From Opisthorchis felineus (Eukaryota > Platyhelminthes > Trematoda > Opisthorchiida > Opisthorchiidae), in contig SJOL01000719.1 in assembly GCA_004794785.1 (NCBI GenBank), forward strand, positions 1,448,906 to 1,512,905: DNA of 64,000 nucleotides. Reading direction: 5' to 3'. Under the pieces are notes generated by a model, which worked only from the letters and a program-made list of their open reading frames with translations, was not told the DNA's origin and made no database searches. Position numbers and translations under genes: made by a program. Below, piece by piece: positions 20,895 to 33,657 of this stretch. Numbering within the stretch: the stretch's first letter is position 1; every line of letters starts with the position of its first letter.

Positions 20895-23800
20895 TTATTC
20901 GATGTAGATGTAGTCACCCCTAAACCGGCACGGACAGGGAAGCACGGTTACTACTGCTTTTTTGGGGAACTATCAAGCTGAAGCAAGATCAGATCCCTAG
21001 AATTTGAAGATGGCGGCAGAAACAAAACGAGGGCGGGCAAAACAAGAAGCATCCTGCCTGACACATGACGATAAAACTGCCAATTTCGGAAAATGACGAA
21101 CCAGAACAACAGATCTGGTGAAGCAGCAGAGTTTGCGCAATCTAACCGCTCTATTCGAACTAAAGTCTAAAACCACCGCGGAGGCCTAGTGGCCTAGTGG
21201 ACTTTGGGGCTTATGGCCGGGGCCACAAAAAGCGTATGTGGGGATGATGAAGTGGAGGAATTAGCAATGAGGATAAATGGTAACAGGCATCTCAGAATCA
21301 TGGTGTACAGTGAAGCTGTAGAAACTCACTGGTGTCGCTGGTGTAGTGGAAGTCGGGTGTAAAAGTTCATTGGGAGAGTGAGTTGGTGACAACACACAAG
21401 CCGGAACACGGACTGAAGAGAAAACTATTGACTTTGTGGAGAGTACAGATTGGAAGTCCACCGAAATGGGTAAATCTGGACGAAAGCTTCAGTAGACTAA
21501 AATGAACGAGTCCTGGGGGCGGCTTGGGTCAGGCGAAGAATTTGTTGGTATTTGCAGTTATTGGAACGAGTTGGGCGAGAGGTACAGTCAAGTGTAAGAA
21601 GGGAATAATTGCGGGTGTGCTATGATACTAGGTAGGGCAGTGCCGTGCCACCACTGGCGTAACATACTTCGAGTTTTGGACGGTCCCGTAACGGACGTCA
21701 TATTTAAGGTCATTGGGCTGGGATGTGCAATTCTTTGAGCAGTGGGATTCTTTCAGGTTGGCCAGGGAAATCCGCGGCGGTAGAACGAAGCCAATATAAG
21801 ATCGCAGGTATTTTTTGGTTTGGTTGGGGATCCACGTGGATGCAGATCACAGGCCAGGTGGAGTGGATAACAGCCAAACAGGGCGTCCAAACTAGGTATT
21901 GCCGGAGCTCGAAGCATCGTCACGGCGACATCTTGCTGAGCCATGGCAATCATTAGATGAAATACTCGACGATGTTTATTCGAAACCTTAAATCCCCTCA
22001 GATGGCCACGGTTTTGTTAAAATTTGTTTAAGCGTACTTTAGGTCTAAATAGGGCGTATATTTCATACTTCAGTGGGCGGTGCAACTCAGGGTAATCTGT
22101 CCGCAAGTGCCGCGGAAGAATTTGTGCAGAAGTGGGTTCCATCAAATTTTCATCCTTTAATTCACCTGAAAAAGTCTCGAAGGAGTATATGAACACTACT
22201 TGTCGTTTTTGCCCACGTAACCTCAATGATGAGGAACCGTTCGCAACTTATGTATGGAAAACTTTCCTATCGTCGCATTAGGCGCCCCACCAGGCGATGT
22301 CAAGGCCAAGAAATTCATCGTAGTTAGTAAGTTTGGTGAATTTTTGTGCTTTACCGGGTGCATGGCGAGGTTCTATCTTTGTCTGTACGGTTACTTCTTG
22401 ACGGTGATATCCTTGCACCTGGAGCACAAACATTCAATAAGAAATTCTTCCCTGACAGTCTTCCCACCAATTGAATGCTGACATGCGATGAAGTAAAGTA
22501 GTGCAGTGCTCTACTGAAGTACGGGACTCCGTCATCTGTGGTGCGAAGACAGGTTTCAGATAAGTTTGAGATAGTGATGACCGCCCGAGCTATCCGCAAT
22601 TACCGGGCCAAATACACACCTCCATTGTTAAGTAGGGCGATCTTCACATTCTTTTTACCTAGGTAGATGGCATGTCGTCGGTCACTGCAAAACTCCCAAC
22701 TGTGGTCGTGTACTGGTATTAGGACCTGACGGCGGTTGTTTTGGCCACCTTAGTTCTGCCACCACGCAATGAATGGCTCTGTTTAGACGTTCCCCATATT
22801 GAATAAACTTTGATGCCACACGCAACACGAATCTCCTTGTGTAAATTCATTAAGAGCATCTGACTTTCACAATGTAGGTACAAGCTGTACACCTTCCTTG
22901 TGACGGATGAAATAAGAGTCGTGCGGCTGGTCATATATGCCTTCGTCGAAAGTGAGCGTTTTGTGCCTTTGCGTAATCTGTTCAACTTGTCCAAAGGCAT
23001 GATGGTTGGACAGTGCTGCGTCGAGGCGTTCTTCATGGATAAAATGCCAACGCAAATACAGACTGCCAAGATGTGTTCAGCTGCGATATAATGTTGCGCT
23101 ATTTTCACACACAGTGAGCTACTGGAAAACAGGTAGGTTTCTTAAACATTTTGCCATTTTTGCGGGTTATTTCCAGCCGCAGCCAACACACACTTTGCCG
23201 CAAGACTCACTTTAATTTCTTGGTCAAGTAAGTATACATTCACCGGATAATAACAGCGTAGATTTTGCAATGATCTGGGAGTTCTGTGAGAAGTTGCACC
23301 TGGCAGTGTTCCATATCAAGGTGCCAACTGGCTCCACCCCCCAGAGCTAGGGGTAATGGTTCCCAACCATTGTAGCAGTCTACACCAACGTACGATGTTT
23401 CCTGTTATCCCTGCGGCCTGCTGACTGACCCTGATGATTGCCGGTGTCTGCAAAACCGATTGCCATATCACGGCTAGTGCCGTGATAACGAGCTTTTTCT
23501 ACTGGGTGGAGAAAATTCGAAGGCGTGTCCACCGGGCGAGTGCGCACGTAGCACTGGAGCCACTTTTTTACTTGCCGGTCCGACCTGTGAACAAGTCCCT
23601 CCTGCACTCAGTCAAAAGGGCGTCATACAATATGAACCCAGACCGGTCCACGGAAGCCCGTCCGAGCGCGACCCGTAGGGCTGTTTTATTTGGAATATTC
23701 TGGCCAACCTCGCGACGGACTGAAACAAGTAAGTTGGAATCCAGTTGCGTGTACACACGTTCTAGGTCTTGCTTCGAATCACGAGGTGGCGAAAAGCTAA

Positions 23801-25094
23801 GGCCCCCCAGGCCATTTTTAGGACCAGTGACCTGACTGTGCCGCTGCCTTAATTTTGTAGCCAGGCCTGCGTTTTTCCGTTACCCCGCGGGCTAAATTTG
23901 TCAAGAGTGCACTCTACAAGGTTCAGCCACATTTGTAAGGCTAGCGAATTACGGCCGGACCAATTACAGCAAACGCTGAGTGGCCTCACCTGCTTCAACC
24001 AGGTGAAAATCACAAAACACATGAGCAGCCAGAACAAATGGGAAAAGCAACCGCTAATCATCGTTGACTCACAGGAGGAATCAACACAGTGCGCACGCTG
24101 TGCGCATCTTCGTTCTAATCTTCATGCCCCTATGGTATTTGCAGTTTCGTTTGCCTCTTTCGCGACTTGACTCTTCCAGCGGCTGTTTGCTGTTTACTTG
24201 TTCGAACTGACTGGGCTGTTTTACTTACGTGGCTCCCCCTGGCCGGATGAAATATCAAGCAGACGCAGTTATTTGTTAACGCACAGGCGCAATTATTACC
24301 GCTTCGTGGCTTGACACGTTACAGATCCAGTAGTATGCTTGAGGGACAAAAATCTCGTGCAGTGGTCGGGCACGCTCTGCATATAAGGTCAATCTTTTGC
24401 GCTGCACCGTAGCGTGGTCGGATACCCGCCATTCCTTCAGTAACACTGGTGCTTTGCCCAACGCCGGTGTACCTGCTGGTGAATCTGCCGCTGTATCTGC
24501 TGGTTTGGACTAGCCGCGGTTGTGTCGTTAATCGGGCAACGCCAATAGATACAGGGGAAAGTAAGCTGTCATTTTGTCCCTTAAAAATGCATGAGGTAGT
24601 CCGAAGAAACGGTGACGCTCATGGCTGACATCGGCGTGTAAATCTGTTACCACCTTCGTCTTAGTAGCATTTGCTCCATTTTGAGCACAGTTAATCAGCC
24701 AAACACAACACACACGCCTCACATTTCTGCTCCGTGGTGGACACATCTAAGTTAAATAATAATACCGTAATTCCCCTTCAATACTAGCATTCACAGCCAG
24801 CGCCAAATGGCCTTTTTTGCCATTCACTACTCATTGCTTGGAGCTGACAGCAGTGACTTAGTGACCGGCGACTCATGCTTTTACCTCTACTCTCCCTCCA
24901 AAGTTATGGTGCTGTTCAGCTCACGTAGTACCTTCCAGCCAAACTAATCCTCGTTCATCATCTCGAAATTTCTAATTCCATCTGTGTATTTCCTTTCCCC
25001 CGGTCAAACCCTTCTCTTGTGTGAGCCTGCTGTTTACTGCGTCTACCTCAGACTGGATATGCATTGTAACCCCTCATGAATTTTTAACCCTTGA
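20895..25094. other. No recognisable feature (about 4.2 kb)
   Basis: The longest frame is 133 codons at 23434-23835 (plus). Together with 23898-24170 it gives a somewhat coding-like stretch (for example ECARCAHLRSNLH-like text near 24090), but no domain could be named and stops intervene. No shared repeat was recognised. Confidence 0.4.
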
Positions 25095-26065
25095 CATGTT
25101 GAACCAATTTGGTTGACCATCTTTTACGCGTGTTTTTTGACATTTTGCGTTACCGCGTGTCGTGCGCAGGCGTGTGTCGCTAATTAAGACCAAGTTGCCG
25201 TCTTCTCCGGACTTTCTTTGACTTGCACTACTTCGTGCAACAATTTTGACGGAAACTCCCATAGTTTGAGGTTTGTACACCATTTCATTACGTATTTTAT
25301 ACATGTAGTACCGCATTTCACTGATAAATCCCAAGAAACCACGATTTCTGGCTTGTGATTTTGCGCGTCACTCATTTGGGCTTTCCCAAATATGTTAAAG
25401 TATTCTACAATCTGTCTAACTCACAACGTGATTGCCCCTACCAACCGGGCCAAAGTCTACCCCCCTTGGTCGTTATCACACTGGCTAACTCCCTAAATTG
25501 CCAAAATTTATGCAGCTACTCTCTTCCACTGGCCTGCGGATCGAATGATGATCACAGCGGAACGAGAAACACCCCGATCACAACTACTGCTGCCCTCTTG
25601 CACTGCTATCCTACAATGTCTTGATTCTACTCGTGTTGATCCTTTTGGCTAACCCAAATTTCGCTGCCCTCAGAGGCACACGTCCCTTGTTCAGTCAGCC
25701 ATACAATGGGGTCCGTTACGGGGCAGGTCAGAAACCGAAGTATATCAACGCAGCAACGACACGGCACTGCTACACGTAGCCTGAAGGCACACCCGCAACC
25801 ATTCTCTTCCCTACCCTGGGCCGTCCCGTCTCACTCTCTCGGAACCACAGCTGCAGGTACAAACAAACTTTTTACCTGACCCCAGCCGCCTATGGATGGG
25901 TTGTTCTAATCCCCTGAACCCCTCCCTTGGGTTTAACCGTATTGGTGTTCCGTTGCACTTTCAGTTTATCCTGCCCACAAATCAAGTGAGTTTCTTCACA
26001 GTTCCCTTTCGATTTTATGCGTTAGCACTACTTCACCCTCCAAAGGAACATTTACATTTTACTCC
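25095..26065 (+). repeat. Unnamed diverged repeat G, copy 2
   Basis: Counterpart of 16690-18060, described there. It lacks the HHR-I module that copy 1 holds, so the two diverged before that insertion, or it was lost here. No coding frame; limits approximate. Confidence 0.5.
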
Positions 26066-29000
26066 ACTTACACAATGATACCAGTGCAACTACCTGACTT
26101 CAGTGTATACCATAATTCTAAAATGCAGAGTATCACTTCTCTCTACTGCGAATCGTTCTATCTTGTCGTTCCAGCTTACGCTTTTGGTACACCTGGCCAT
26201 CAGCTCAACTGTTCAAGCTGCGGCCGGCTATTTGAACACCTCTGAAAAGTTTGGGCATGTGCCACCGAACTCTTAATACAGTTTGATCAACTGCTGCGCA
26301 TGATAGATTGATTGTATGGGCGAACACTTCCATGAGGCCATGCTATTTGCCACTGAGACAGCTAAAATTTGCGACATTCAGGTCTCTGCCCGAATCCAAC
26401 CAACGTTGATAGAAGAAGGCAGTTTCTGCAGGCTGGTAGCTGTTATCAAATATGATCAATGAAAAATGTTATTGGCTTATCCGAGGAGTCAGAAAGGATG
26501 CTTTGCTTGACCCCTGTGGCCCTAAGGAGCATTATTATTGGCCTGATTTTTTGGATGGCTACTGGTTTTGCCCATGAACGGATGCGTGAGGCAACAAAGC
26601 TTCCTGTTATTGGGGAGGCAGCTTATTTTGCAGCTGATCCGGAATATTTACGATGGCAGCATAAATAAGATGCTGGCTATCTTCGTATGGGCACCCTAAA
26701 GTATTCCGTCGAATTTTGCTGACTGATTTTAAAATGGTTGGTCTATTCTTGGCCATCACTTGAGAGTTCTGGTTCGAGGAAACGACTAAGGACGTGGTAG
26801 CTGGGACCTAACAGAATGGGCTTTTGAGGCGGGCTGCTGAAGACTAGACTATGGAAGGGAAGTAAACTGACTGACTACTGCGGGGTCTTCATCTTAAATA
26901 TAATAGTAAAGAACTTCGGGTATTTGTTGCCTCTTTAGGGATGTTGTTGACGCGTTCAATGAATTCCTTGGGTTCGTTCTGAAAGCACCGCGCTATCCTG
27001 CTCTGAATGCTCTTGTCAGGACAGAATTCAATGGTAGGTTTCCACAGTTTTGCATTAACTGGTGTGCGAGCGACTTTTCTATGGATCACATACATTGCAA
27101 GCCTTTTGTTTTATAGATCGACAGCTCTCAGTGATGGCTTCCAGTCACACAATTCGTTTCACCGCACCTAGATTAGGGTAAAATGTGAAGCAGTTTGGAG
27201 CCCTAACGACCATTTCTAAGCGCATTCCGCGGACGTGTTGTGCTCAGGGTCGATAATTATTCAGTTTAATATTGGCAAGCGTTTTTACTAGGAAGCGGGG
27301 CGCATTAATTGTTGGAATAAGGTACCCAAAGATTGATTAGGAGAATCAATGTAAAGCTCGCTCAGTTGGTCTCGTCAGTTGGAGGATTTATGAATAGCAT
27401 ATGTATGTAATATATGTGGTTCGGTAATGCCCCTCCAGTTAGCCAGGTTGGGCGAATTAAGCCATCTTGTGCGCCTCTCTTCATAATTTTTGGGCTGAAA
27501 AAGTGTTAGCGAATCTTTGAGTTTTGTAGCCCTAGGGTAGGGTGTATGAACTTATGCGTGTTTAAATCCTGTTGCCAGCAATTTAATAAGCCCATCACAA
27601 TATTGTCAGCCAGTACTCTGGGTAACTTAGCTAGCTTCAGAACTAGGAGACAATCGTGGTTGTTGATTAGGATTAGCACCTGAGGATTTTCGTTTGAGTG
27701 ACGCACAAAAATTTCGAGACAGAATTCGTCCGAAAAAGCATGGTTCATCCAAAAATGCAGTACTATGGACACAGCAATGAATCACTGACTGTACAAGCCT
27801 CGTGCGTTGGAAGTCTCCGTTAAGGGAGCCTCTAAACGTGTCAGAACGTCAAAGCAAAATTCGCAGTCAACTGCCAAGCAAACAAAACGCAGTGAACAAA
27901 TTCATAATACAAAAATTAAAAGATGAATCACTTGGTAGAAGACTGAATGAGGTGAAAAATTCAGCACTTTATAGTACTGAAATGTTGCCATAAATGAGAT
28001 CATTTTCTATAAAAGCGATGACTGAAAGAGGAACGCGTTTCTGGATAAAAAAGCAAGCTCTTTTGGGGCCCTTGATAGTGCGTTTTTTGACGGTTTAGGT
28101 GGATTGTTTTGGTACTAAGGGATGGGTTGATAGGATCGTGGTTGAGATCGCAGCCTCAGCGGCGGAGGGGTTCAGATCTGTCGGTAGATGTGTGCTGATC
28201 TTTATGTTTTTTCGCGGTCCTTCACGCTGAGGATGTTTAAGAACAGCTGGTCAATATCTTTGTACAGAGGCCGAGCAAGCCTTCAATCGTGACAGGGCTC
28301 TCCTATGGGGCACTGCACAGCTCAGTCTTAGAAAATTGGTAGGCCTTTGCTTGGGGAGCAGCTGAATGCTAAGAACGGCATCCTGTCCATATGGTCTCGA
28401 TTTGTCTTGGTGCCATTCTTTTGTTTAATCAAATGAATTACCAGTGAGGGTTTGGGTATGCCCTTGGTTATCGGTCCACTAGGATATCTTGCCCGAGTTC
28501 AGTACATGAGGTTTCACATAGTTTAGTGCTGTTTTTACAGCCTGTCGGGTGCGCGTCGGGCACACTTTGATATCAAGAATGCTGTGGAAAGGCATAAGGA
28601 TAGCGCATATTGCTGGTTCTCCCGTACAGAGTCCACGGAGGGTGAGTAGCTGGTTTAGACTCAATTCAGCGAGACCCTCAATGGCTGTACAGCCCCTTTT
28701 TAGGGTCTGTGCATTGAAGGTATGACTGCCGTGGCTTATCATGATGCATTGACTGCCGGTTCTCTCTGCATTCGATTCAAAGAGGTGATGACATCATTCT
28801 TAGTGCTCGTTGACGGCTGCTGGTGTTTCGCTTCCAATTTTGCAACTTGTCCATCCATCCAGTGACAGTCAAGGCCAGCCGGATGGCGGCCTGCTCTCAA
28901 CTCTTCAGTTATTGGTCGGGGTAGGTTACTGCGACTGAGTGCGTTTTTTCCCTTTTACAAGCTTCACCGTCTAACCCGTTCCCGACGCTATGCACGTTCT

Positions 29001-32000
29001 CATAAGTGAAGCGTGTCTGCATCTGTTACCCTTCCATCTTATCCAGGGTGGATTGCTCTCCAGATTATAATACGAGACGGCAGTTTATTTTAACCCATCA
29101 AGATGCATTTATCAGTACTTCCTCCCGCCCCCAGCTTTCTGGTTTTGATATTCTAGTATTCCCGCACGTCCGGGACAAAAACCCGATGTTGTCAAGCCGG
29201 TAAGCACACAGCTGATCGTAAGCCACCAAGTCAACCACGTACCGACGAGCTCCTTGGGCGCTTCAAATGCCAGGTCATATGTTTCTCCCTGACTGGGTGT
29301 CTCTGGTAAGCCGCGTCTGTACTGCTTAAGTCGTGCTGCCTTGGGCCCCCTCAAAAGGACGTTGTGAACGAAAGACCTTCTAGATTTATTAAGATGTGGT
29401 TCCTGCCCTGTGAGGTTTTTAAGGAAGATCTGCAGCACCCCGCTCGTCACCGTATAAGGGGACATGGTCTTCTGCTATGGTGAAGGCCAAAATATGCTCG
29501 CATCTGTTACTTGCAGCACGGGTTTTGCCCCTAGACTGGGGAACTCCACAAATATCATAAAAGTTGGTACCTCCTTTGAATCAATAACTTCCGGTAATTG
29601 TTTCCCCTATTTGTTTTAACTACGACTTTGTGGCGGTAGTTACGTTTTTCAACAATGCGCCGTTTTGTTTCCCTTCAGCTCGTCCCCTGTTTTCTTTTCC
29701 CCTCAAGATTTTCCTGCCCTACAGTTGCTAGTCTTAAGATTTTGTCATCTACCAGTTCTTGCATGCAGTTTCATATCTGCTGTCTGTTTTTGGGTTTCTG
29801 CTCTGACGGCAGAACAACTGATCTGGAGCTCGAAGTCGCAACCCACGGATGGCAAACAGGTGCTTTAGCTACTACAACAACTCGGTTTACTCGACAGCCA
29901 TTTTTCACAAATGCAGAACCACCACATCTTGATTGATAGTGTCTCTTGTGTCAATCAGGCCCGGATGTGAATCTTAATTCAATTGCTGCACGTAGTAGGT
30001 TGCCACGCTGCCGGTAAGAGATAGTAGCAATTTTTAATTCAGAAGTACTTTCAGGACTTACTGATTGCCTTCCAGGACGTTGTCACGATATACTGCCTAT
30101 CCATACAGCGTGAGTGCCACATCAGTAAGTATTTGTATCATTTGGTTCTTACTCGGTATTATCTCCAGAAATTCCTGCTGATTCTACTACCACTTTTCTG
30201 GTCCCACCGATTGCGCTGTTGCACATCCTTTATTATTCAGCAGGTTCCTTATCACATTCAGCAGGCTGCTCCGTCCGTTTGTTGCCGCGGCCCGGTGACT
30301 ACTGCGTACCAGCTGCGTATAGTCCGACGGCTCCAAGTATTCTGTAAGATTCTGACAAAATTGGGCGCAAGCGTCGTTCCAGTGTGTCTATTACTCAGTA
30401 GGCTACTAGGTTCATACACAATTAGGAACCCTGATGCTTGTGGAGTCAGGGCCCAGGGTATGGTTTTGCGGACTCAGAATCGGCTAAGGGTGGCGAGTGG
30501 ACTAAGGGACATACAAATAGAGACCTCACCTTACATGCTCGCGGTGAGGTGATAAACGTGGCAAAAATGTAAGTTGCTGTAGCGTGATGAGTGACACAAC
30601 AGATATTGAAGGAGTTATGTGCATATGGGAGAGAAGATTCCTAGGATCGGGTTGGCCGCAAGCAGACAGCCTTGGCTTACTTGAACAATGAAAGTGGGTG
30701 CTCCAACTACGAGGTCATGTAGGTAGGCGGTAGCAATAAGATACGGCAATGGACTACGCAAGTTGGGTCGCGCTTAGCTGGCTAGTGTTTGACTGAACTA
30801 TTCGAGCAGTACTGTGTTAGGGGAGAGATTGTGCCACTTTTGGCCTTAAACAGCTAATTTATCAGCCTTAAACATTAGATTAAAAGCCATTGTTTTTCGC
30901 CGAAAATAGGCTTAAAAACGAACAAACGAGCTGGTGGATTGTATATCATTTTACTGGAGTTGTGGACCAGCGATTAGACTTCCGACAGCACTGTTTGCAT
31001 TCCCAGCCAGCCCAGCCGGTCAACCAGGTACCTGCTTCTTAAGCAATGACCGGTTCGTTATCTCCTGTGAGACGGCCCACAAGGACAATGTGTTGACCCT
31101 TATAAGACCACTGAGCTACGCTGGTTATGGGTAAGAGTATAAATGTCATGTCCTGGTTTATTATCTGTTTTCCGTGTTTCTCCAGTTCCCCTCGGAAGCT
31201 GCCACTCAGAGGCCAGTCAACGAACGGCCAACTAATGTGAATCGAGCGGCTGTTGCTGACGAGGCACTTGTGAGTGAATGGTTTGGTCTTGATCTATTCG
31301 CGGGATTTCTCAGAGATCCGTAGGATGATTTATAGTAAAAATCAAATTAGTGTTAGCTGGTTTCGGCCCTTCAGCGTAGGTTGGCTTCAACTGAAGGGTA
31401 AAAACATCAATAAGGTTCTAACAAGGCTGTCAAGCTACAAGCCATTTCACAGGGTTGAGCACGATTTCGATACGCAAATTTCAGTCTACGAACGAACACC
31501 TTTCACTCTCTGCGTATAACTTTTTACGCAAGGCAGTCGTCGAAATGCAACTGGTATCACTAATGAACAGGCGCGTGGTTTGACTGTTCTCACTTTACTT
31601 AGAATGTGAGACCTGCGGCTACAACTGGAACCTCGGCCAGATTAAAAAGCACATGACGTAGAGAAATGTTTATGATTGTTGCATTACTGCTAACCGCGAA
31701 AGGATGATAATCACCTGGGAAGGATCACGAAATGTTAAAAGGGTTCAGGTGACTTCTGAATTGTTGCCAGAATGACAGCAAACGTCAGTGACTAGGCTAA
31801 AATGTCTTGACCATCAGGCGCATAAGGGAATTTAGCAAACTTCTGGGTCTTAAACTGAGCAATATGCGTTTTCAAGCCTAATCCCAAGCGATAAAATTCT
31901 GCACCGAGTCCCATACCTTATTTATTCTCTTTCACAGAGGCTTCCACCATCAAAATCGCGCTCGATACGAAAAGTATTAATCTGGAGTTGGCAGAACTTC

Positions 32001-33000
32001 ACTTTAGAGTGGTATCTGCTTAAACTACAAGTATTCAGCCGCAATGTATACGATCAAAATCCTTGATGTATGTATATGATTCGCGATAGTAGCGCTCCGA
32101 TCGATCGGGCGTAACAAGCCCAGATAAATTTATTTAGAATGAAATATATTTATGAAAGGTATGTGGTTTATGCCATACGTGAATAAGCCGAATCAACCGC
32201 GAAAGAATGCTCTGGACGAAGAAATTCTGATTGGAGAACAATGCCGCAGAGAAACAGGCGACTATTAGACCGTCGTAGGGAGAAATTAAAAATCCGTGTT
32301 CACCTAAGCAAAGCGAGCAGCCGTCGACCAATTCTGGCTGCATTGAAGGATATCAAGAGCGGGCAGACTCTTGGGGGCATACTTGGGAATGACACGGAAA
32401 CCCGCACAAATGCGCTCCAAGGCACAGCACGAAGAAGTGATCTTAAGTTTGGATGAACATGAGAACACAGAGAAAAGAAATGAAACGTAAGCATCGTAAA
32501 AATGCTTGGTGATGCGATTCCCATAGCATTACTCACAACAACTTCTCAAAAAACGGTTTCTTCCACGGCTTTTCGCGCTTTAAACACAAAGAAAGATTTT
32601 TCTCAGAAGTTGGGTTGTCACAGCGTAGAATAAACTTAGGTTGTAGTAACAAGAACGCATTCGAAGAGCGCAACGAGGTGCATCGCGCAACATCCACTGT
32701 CTGCTCTAGGCCAAAAATCGACATCCGTGCATATTTACACATTGTGTTAAGGCTGCAGGCATGCTCAGTACAAAAATATATCCCCTTGCTCTGCTTACCA
32801 CTTTAACTCGACTTTCTCCAGAAATTTCAACTCCTGTTGTCCTATTGGACAACATCTACCCCAACTCATCCCCTTTTTTCCATGGATGCCACGTTGGCTA
32901 ACTGAATTTTCGTGGCTTCAGCTCAAAGAAATATTTCCTTTCATGGTGTATTCGGATTTTGGAGTATCTGAACGTGAGACTGTTGGTTGTTGATCAGCTG
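26066..33000. other. No recognisable feature (about 6.9 kb)
   Basis: Open frames up to 139 codons (30133-30552, plus) without domains. I found no RT, endonuclease, tRNA-like head, hammerhead core or long tandem repeat. The stretch may be intronic or intergenic. Confidence 0.4.
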
Positions 33001-33105
33001 GCTGTTGATCTAGTCACCCACCCAACTGCGCACTGATGATGTCTCCTCTTATGGTGACGAAACGTTTGCAAGTCAATTGCCAAACTCGGCGAACAGATCA
33101 ACAGT
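33001..33105 (+). ncRNA. Hammerhead-like module HHR-II, well preserved core
   Basis: Plus strand: CTGATGA at 33032-33038, stem II halves GTCTCC (33040-33045) and GGTGAC (33052-33057), GAAAC (33059-33063 region), stem III as a short CGTTTGCAAG loop and GTC at 33072-33074. All invariant hammerhead positions are present. Stem II can form five of six pairs, with one extra U before it. The outer closing helix is a perfect 10-bp inverted repeat, CTGTTGATCT near 33002 and AGATCAACAG near 33095. In such RNAs cleavage would follow the C of GTC. Activity is an inference; no folding was run. Confidence 0.65.
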
Positions 33106-33599
33106 CATTTAATCGACAACCAATAAACTTACCCGAGCTACCAATATTTCGAAACATTACCGAACGTGAGAGTGTCATATCGGTGCTGGTAAAAATTCTT
33201 CGAACTCTATGACAATTCATTTACGGCTAGCTCGGGTCTTTTGCTATCTAATTCCCCCACTTTGTTTGCCAACGACATTTAGCAAACATTTTATTGCACA
33301 TACTTGGGCAGTGACGCTTACTTTCCCATGCCTGCTAGCGTCCAAGTCCACTGACATTTTATATTCGCGTCCAACTTGTTACTCCGCCTGATAGTGTGAC
33401 AACTCTGACTTACGTTTTTTGCCGACTGCTTGTTTCAACCCTGTCGGTTAACCAATCATACGTAGGCTTTCGGATGTGACCTTCGACCACGGCCACTTCA
33501 GTGGACGTACCTTAGTCGTTCTTCAGTCCGTTCCGCTGGTTGCGGATTTTTCATCCGTCCTGTTGCGCAGTTTCTCTTATTCCCATGAGGTCTACAAAG

Positions 33600-33657
33600 C
33601 TGAATGTTACTCGTAATGCACTACTCATAAGGTTGCTGGAAATTCTTCGACAGCTTA
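33600..33657 (-). repeat. HHR-I element fragment
   Basis: CACTACTCATAAGGTTGCTG and ATTCTTCGACAGC match the linker and the GTC side of HHR-I. The match stops before GAAA and CTGATGAG, so only a third of the module remains. Confidence 0.6.

Noticed and set aside
23434..24170. Two adjacent plus frames with partly coding-like text
   Set aside because: Separated by stops, different frames, no domain. It may be a decayed repeat, but no second copy lies in the window.
29112..29465. Minus frame of 117 codons
   Set aside because: No domain, and the composition looks like translated non-coding DNA.
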